Shown here piece by piece: positions 59,545-64,000 of a stretch of DNA of 64,000 nucleotides (positions are counted from its first letter, which is position 1; each line of letters starts with the position of its first letter). Made by a program: the position numbers and the translations under genes. The stretch is from assembly GCA_037042915.1 (NCBI GenBank), contig CM073199.1:2480001-2544000 (forward strand), read 5' to 3'. Source of the stretch: Auricularia sp. M13 (lineage: Eukaryota > Basidiomycota > Agaricomycetes > Auriculariales > Auriculariaceae). Below the pieces are notes generated by a model. That model ran no database searches. It was not told the origin of the DNA and saw nothing but the letters and a program-made list of their open reading frames with translations.

Positions 59545-61560
59545 ACGGGCCTAGTGGACGTTGCAGCCAGGAGGGAGAGGCGGCGAGATCTGACGCTCTC
59601 GTCGACAAATCGTCGACGGTGCAACCAGAGTCAAGATACGCGAAGAGAAATAAGGCCTTCGGCGTCGTCGAAGTCGTGGCCAGACAGCAGAATTTGTTCG
59701 AAGAGGAGGGAACCTGGCGCTCGCGTTGACAAATCGCCAACGGTGCAGCCAGAAGGAAGAGGCAGCGAGATCTGACGCTCTCGTCGACGAATCGTCGACG
59801 GTGCAGCCAGAGTCAAGATACGCAAAGAGAAATAAGGCCTTCGGCGTCGTCGAAGTCGTGGCCAGACAGCAGAATTTGTTCGAAGAGGAGGGAACCTGGC
59901 GCTCGCGTTGACAAATCGTCGACGGTGCAGCCAGAAGGAAGAGGCGGCGAGATCTGACGCTCTCGTCGACAAATCGTCGACGGTGCAACCAGAGTCAAGA
60001 TACGCAAAGAGAAATAAGGCCTTCGGCGTCGTCGAAGTCGTGGCCAGACAGCAGAATTTGTTCGAAGAGGAGGGAACCTGGCGCTCGCGTTGACAAATCG
60101 TCGACGGTGCAGCCAGAAGGAAGAGGCGGCGAGATCTGACGCTCTCGTCGACAAATCGTCGACGGTGCAACCAGAGTCAAGATACGCAAAGAGAAATAAG
60201 GCCTTCGGCGTCGTCGAAGTCGTGGCCAGACAGCAGAATTTGTTCGAAGAGGAGGGAACCTGGCGCTCGCGTTGACAAATCGCCAACGGTGCAGCCAGAA
60301 GGAAGAGGCAGCGAGATCTGACGCTCTCGTCGACGAATCGCCGACGGTGCAGCCAGAAGGGAGAGGCGGCGAGCTCTGACGCTCTCGTCGACAAATCGTC
60401 GACGGTGCAGCCAGAGTCAAGATACGCGAAGAGAACTAAGGCCTTCAGAGTCGTCGAAGTCGTGCCCAGACAGCAGAATTTGTTCGAAGAGGTGAGAACC
60501 TGGCGCTCGCGTTGACAAATCGCCAACGGTGCAGCCAGAAGGAAGAGGCAGCGAGATCTGACGCTCTCGTCGACGAATCGTCGACGGTGCAGCCAGAGTC
60601 AAGATACGCAAAGAGAAATAAGGCCTTCGGCGTCGTCGAAGTCGTGGCCAGACAGCAGAATTTGTTCGAAGAGGAGGGAACCTGGCGCTCGCGTTGACAA
60701 ATCGCCAACGGTGCAGCCAGAAGGAAGAGGCAGCGAGATCTGACGCTCTCGTCGACGAATCGTCGACGGTGCAGCCAGAGTCAAGATACGCAAAGAGAAA
60801 TAAGGCCTTCGGCGTCGTCGAAGTCGTGGCCAGACAGCAGAATTTGTTCGAAGAGGAGGGAACCTGGCGCTCGCGTTGACAAATCGTCGACGGTGCAGCC
60901 AGAAGGAAGAGGCGGCGAGATCTGACGCTCTCGTCGACAAATCGTCGACGGTGCAACCAGAGTCAAGATACGCAAAGAGAAATAAGGCCTTCGGCGTCGT
61001 CGAAGTCGTGGCCAGACAGCAGAATTTGTTCGAAGAGGAGGGAACCTGGCGCTCGCGTTGACAAATCGCCAACGGTGCAGCCAGAAGGAAGAGGCAGCGA
61101 GATCTGACGCTCTCGTCGACGAATCGCCGACGGTGCAGCCAGAAGGGAGAGGCGGCGAGCTCTGACGCTCTCGTCGACAAATCGTCGACGGTGCAGCCAG
61201 AGTCAAGATACGCGAAGAGAACTAAGGCCTTCAGAGTCGTCGAAGTCGTGCCCAGACAGCAGAATTTGTTCGAAGAGGAGGGAACCTGGCGCTCGCGTTG
61301 ACAAATCGCCAACGGTGCAGCCAGAAGGGACAGGCGGCGAGATCTGACGCTCTCGTCGACAAATCGTCGACGGTGCAGCCAGAGTCAAGATACGCGAAGA
61401 GAAATAAGGCCTTTGGAGTCGTCGAAGTCGTGGCCAGACAGCAGAATTTGTTCGAAAAAGGAGGGAACCTGGCGCTCGCGTTGACAAATCGCCAACGGTG
61501 CAGCCAGAGTCGAGATACGTGAAGAGAATTCAGGCCTTCAGAATCGTCGAAGCTGTGGCC
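59545..61560. repeat. 182-bp tandem repeat with a 786-bp higher-order unit
   Basis: About eleven copies of a 182-bp unit contain CGTCGACAAATCGTCGACGG, AGTCAAGATACG and CAGAATTTGTTCGAAGAGG. Unit starts (GACAAATCG after GCGCTCGCGTT) lie at 59,728, 59,910, 60,092, 60,274, 60,514, 60,696, 60,878, 61,060 and 61,300. The units at 60,274 and 61,060 carry an extra 58-bp internal duplication, so four units make 4 x 182 + 58 = 786 bp, and the 786-bp block is repeated. Both strands are open in several frames because stop codons are rare in the unit. Edge copies are diverged. Confidence 0.95.
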
Positions 61561-62459
61561 AGACAGCAGAAGTTGTGGGGAGAGGGCGCATTCAGGATGC
61601 GGAGCAAGGCTATCGCCGCATCCGGGGGCTTAACCGCTTCCGATTAAAGCCCGAAGCCCGACTTTCCTCGGATACAAACAAGATAATTCCGTTTTCCTGA
61701 GGGGTCTTTCGTTGAATCGGGTTTAAATTTCATTTACCTCTGTCAAATCGGTGTCCCGGTACTCAGCTGTTCTGCCGAGCTCGACCGGGCAGCAGCTATT
61801 CAATCCAGGTCCGTATTGCCGCGCTCCCGCGGGCGTACCACCACGCAGTCCGTCTGCAGGGCACGGTTGACCGCTCGTACGAGAGGAAGCACTGTATATC
61901 GTATCAGTATGAGTATACCGAATCTACAGAGTCTTTCTAATCTATACAGGGATGGTGCTCAGTGTTGAGATACAGGCAGGGAATGAATAAACATTCTTGA
62001 AGTTTGACTCGGGATAAAAATGCGAGGGGGATGAAAAGGCAGCATCGGAACTTAAGGGCTTTGGGCAGATTCGACGGCATTGCTGAGATATTGGAAGCCA
62101 GAAAGGAATCATTTCCAAAAGCGCGCGGTGCAGATGAGCAACAAGACGGTGGTGGTGTACGAGAGGGCGACAGAGGGCGTGCGCGACAAGACCATATATA
62201 TCAGGCGCGGGAGTGTGTAGGGGTGTGCGTCATGGATCCAATATGCAGAGTCTGCTGTCTGCGCTGGGCGCATCAACCGTCCTGGGCGGCCGCATCCACT
62301 CGGCGCCGCGCGGTGGGAACGCAGCAACGGCGGGCCTCACGTGCCTCACGAGACGACGGCGGCGGCGGCCGGCGCGAGGAGGACGACGCTGCCGGCTGGA
62401 CGTCAGTGCGGGGTGGGCGGGGTGCCTTGGGCTTGCGAAGCGACTTGGAATCGACAGCG
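61561..62459. other. Unassigned sequence after the second satellite
   Basis: Contains a short inverted repeat GGATGCGG...CCGCATCC near 61,598-61,628. No supported gene. Confidence 0.45.
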
Positions 62460-63300
62460 CGGGGCACTTGCCGCGCGGTTGAGACGTGGTCTTGCAGATG
62501 GGGCACGAATACTGCTTCAGCTCGACGTTGCGCCAAACTGCAGCTCCGTGATACGCGTCCGGAATGGAAAGCTCGAGCAACGCCTCGTGTAGCTGGCGTT
62601 GATGTCCGGCCGATAGGCTCACGACTTCATTGACACCATCGTGGCGCTGGATCTCGTATGTGATGTTGTCGGTGTAGGCGTTGTACTCTATATTACCTCG
62701 TTGCCCCTGGCGTTGCGCGGAATGATCGAGAGTCATCGGACGTTGAGGTATCTGTGCAACATCTGGCACGCGCGTCGCCCCTGGTTGGGGTGTTCCTGCT
62801 CGAGTGCCTTGAAGATCGCGCGGACCTTGCCAGCATTTCTGAAACGCGCGCACAAACAGTCAGCGAGGTCGCTGCATGCCATGGTCGCATTTTCCCACGT
62901 GCCCACGAAGGTCGAGTCACCGTGTACGCGAGCAAAAGGCCAGGTTCGACTGCAGGCGAGCCTGGCGTGGCACGTCCAGGTGCAAGCAGCGCCAGGCTGC
63001 CGGGTCTGGTGTTGCGAATGGTATTCTGCAGGTAGCAGTTCAGAGGGACCTCATCGAAGTGAAAATATTACAGTAACCGCATTTTCCCGTCTGCATACTG
63101 TCTGGCGTGTTCGCGGCCGTAAGGACGGCTGTGTGGCCATGTTGAGAATGTTGAGATCGTTGAGAATTGTTGTGGCGGGCGCGGAAGAGTGGCGCCGAAC
63201 GAGCTCTAACAAAATCATCCACCCCTGTCGACCTTCGCGAAGTGTGAGGGTAGCACACGGAGCTTGGGCGGACAGTTCAAAGCTCACGTACATGAGCAAA
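62460..63300 (-). pseudogene. Protein-like minus-strand remnant, family unknown
   Basis: Minus-strand pieces look coding in more than one frame: WMILLELVRRHSSAPA near 63,200; MACSDLADCLCARFRNAGKV near 62,860; NIEYNAYTDNITYEIQRHDG near 62,670; LHEALLELSIPDAYHGAAVW then YSCPICKTT near 62,490. The last has a CX2C that could begin a zinc finger. The frames may be joined by introns or broken. It would run divergently from the CCCH gene at 63,361. I recognise no family. Confidence 0.3.
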
Positions 63301-63360
63301 GGTTATGAACGTTGATTGATTGTGGATGCATTCACCATACACTCTTCGCAAAGCGTAGTG

Positions 63361-64000
63361 ATGGCCTACAACCAACGGAGGGAAGGATCCGATCCGTCCA
63401 CCTCGTCGCGCGCGCGCTGGGGCGGAACGTTGCGGACGTCCAAGGGTCTCAGCGAGGTCACCAATGACCCGAACACGCCAGCGTGTGTATTCTGGCTGGA
63501 GGGCTACTGCAGACGTGCCAGCGAGTGCAGATTGCGTCACGACTCGCCGTTCGCCATCCACCTGCCCGCCCGCGACACCCGCTGCGACCAGCCCTGCCGC
63601 TATTTCATCGGTGGCCGCTGCAGAAACGGGCCCAAATGCCCGTACAAGCACAACGCTCCCGAAGTTGACATTGTCGGGCTCAACATCACGCCCCCAGCGC
63701 TTCCGGTGCCGCCCCACGAGGTCAGCGACGTGGTCAGCACGCTACACACCGCCCGTCGCGTCTTGCTGACGGTATGTTGCCTGTAGCTCCCCGCAGAAGC
63801 CAAGAAAGGGCGTCAGAAGTCTTCTGACGCTGCCCTGAGAGCGCACAAGCCGTCTGACATCCTTGAGCGCACCATTCACCATTCGATTACGGTCCATTAT
63901 GGCCCCGGGCTCGACGTCGTCAAACTTTCGCTCCCGGGCGACAACGTGCCCGTGCAATTATTAGATCTTCCGCACAGCATCCGCAAGAAGGAGTTGCTGA
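63361..64000 (+). CDS. CCCH zinc-finger protein, 5' part (runs off the window)
   Basis: Starts at ATG 63,361 (MAYNQRREGS); this is the first ATG in the frame. Two CCCH fingers, each CX7CX5CX3H, lie at residues 42-60 (CVFWLEGYCRRASECRLRH) and 79-97 (CRYFIGGRCRNGPKCPYKH). Such fingers bind single-stranded RNA. An intron at 63,772-63,816 (45 nt, GTATGT...GTCAG) joins in phase to a second exon that stays open to the window edge and contains HHSITVHYGPGLDVVKLSLP and LLDLPHSIRKKELL. The latter resembles the domain that follows CCCH fingers in agaric proteins ending with a RING/IBR ubiquitin-ligase module. That C-terminal module lies outside the window, so the full identity is inference. The gene appears intact as far as seen. 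Confidence 0.8.

Noticed and set aside
59551-61487. Open frames up to 237 codons in the 182-bp repeat
   Set aside because: They exist in several frames on both strands because the unit lacks stops; the same peptide pieces recur in rotated frames.

Overview
The window looks like a repeat-rich, probably heterochromatic region of an agaricomycete (mushroom-forming basidiomycete) genome. The evidence is short introns (about 45-60 nt, GTRNGT donor, CTRAY branch point, YAG acceptor), an F-box/LRR gene of the type common in agarics, a Crypton-like Ndc10-type recombinase, a spliced hAT transposase and a TET/JBP-like dioxygenase. No organism can be named from sequence alone.

Layout. (1) 1-29,755 is an unbroken tandem array of a 158-bp satellite, about 188 copies, which runs off the left edge. 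(2) 29,756-35,593 is a 5.8-kb, T-poor insertion inside one satellite monomer. It holds a gag-like ORF1 with a CCHC knuckle and a set of 66-67-bp palindrome-bearing repeats, but no visible polymerase. (3) 35,594-37,187 is about ten more monomers with a clear 632-bp (4-mer) higher-order repeat. (4) 37,636-43,118 holds a decayed multi-exon gene of unknown function, then a hAT element whose spliced transposase reads well except that a 595-bp hAT-type MITE with 8-bp target duplications sits exactly at an exon end. (5) 43,316-44,893 is a five-exon TET/JBP-like 2-oxoglutarate dioxygenase gene, followed at once by a 0.79-kb element with long terminal inverted repeats. (6) 45,853-47,393 is a small minus-strand gene fragment whose 50-nt intron was entered by a compact LTR element. 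(7) 48,533-50,180 holds a foldback element and a pseudogene of the splicing factor SPF30/SMNDC1. (8) 51,737-53,390 is an F-box/LRR gene on the minus strand. (9) 53,595-56,640, minus strand, is a Crypton-like recombinase directly joined to a 5'-truncated MCM3 pseudogene. (10) 57,714-57,924 is a small MITE. (11) 59,545-61,560 is a second satellite (182 bp, with a 786-bp higher-order unit). (12) 63,361 to the right edge is the start of a CCCH zinc-finger gene that looks intact.

How it fits together. The window reads as a large satellite block and its flank. The flank is a mixture of mobile elements inserted into each other and into genes, copies of housekeeping genes that keep introns but have lost their frames, and a few genes that may still work (TET/JBP-like, F-box/LRR, CCCH). 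A 5-methylcytosine-oxidation type enzyme beside such a block is of interest because DNA methylation is a known silencing mark on repeats in basidiomycetes. Any functional link is inference. All family calls were made by eye from translated motifs, without a database search.
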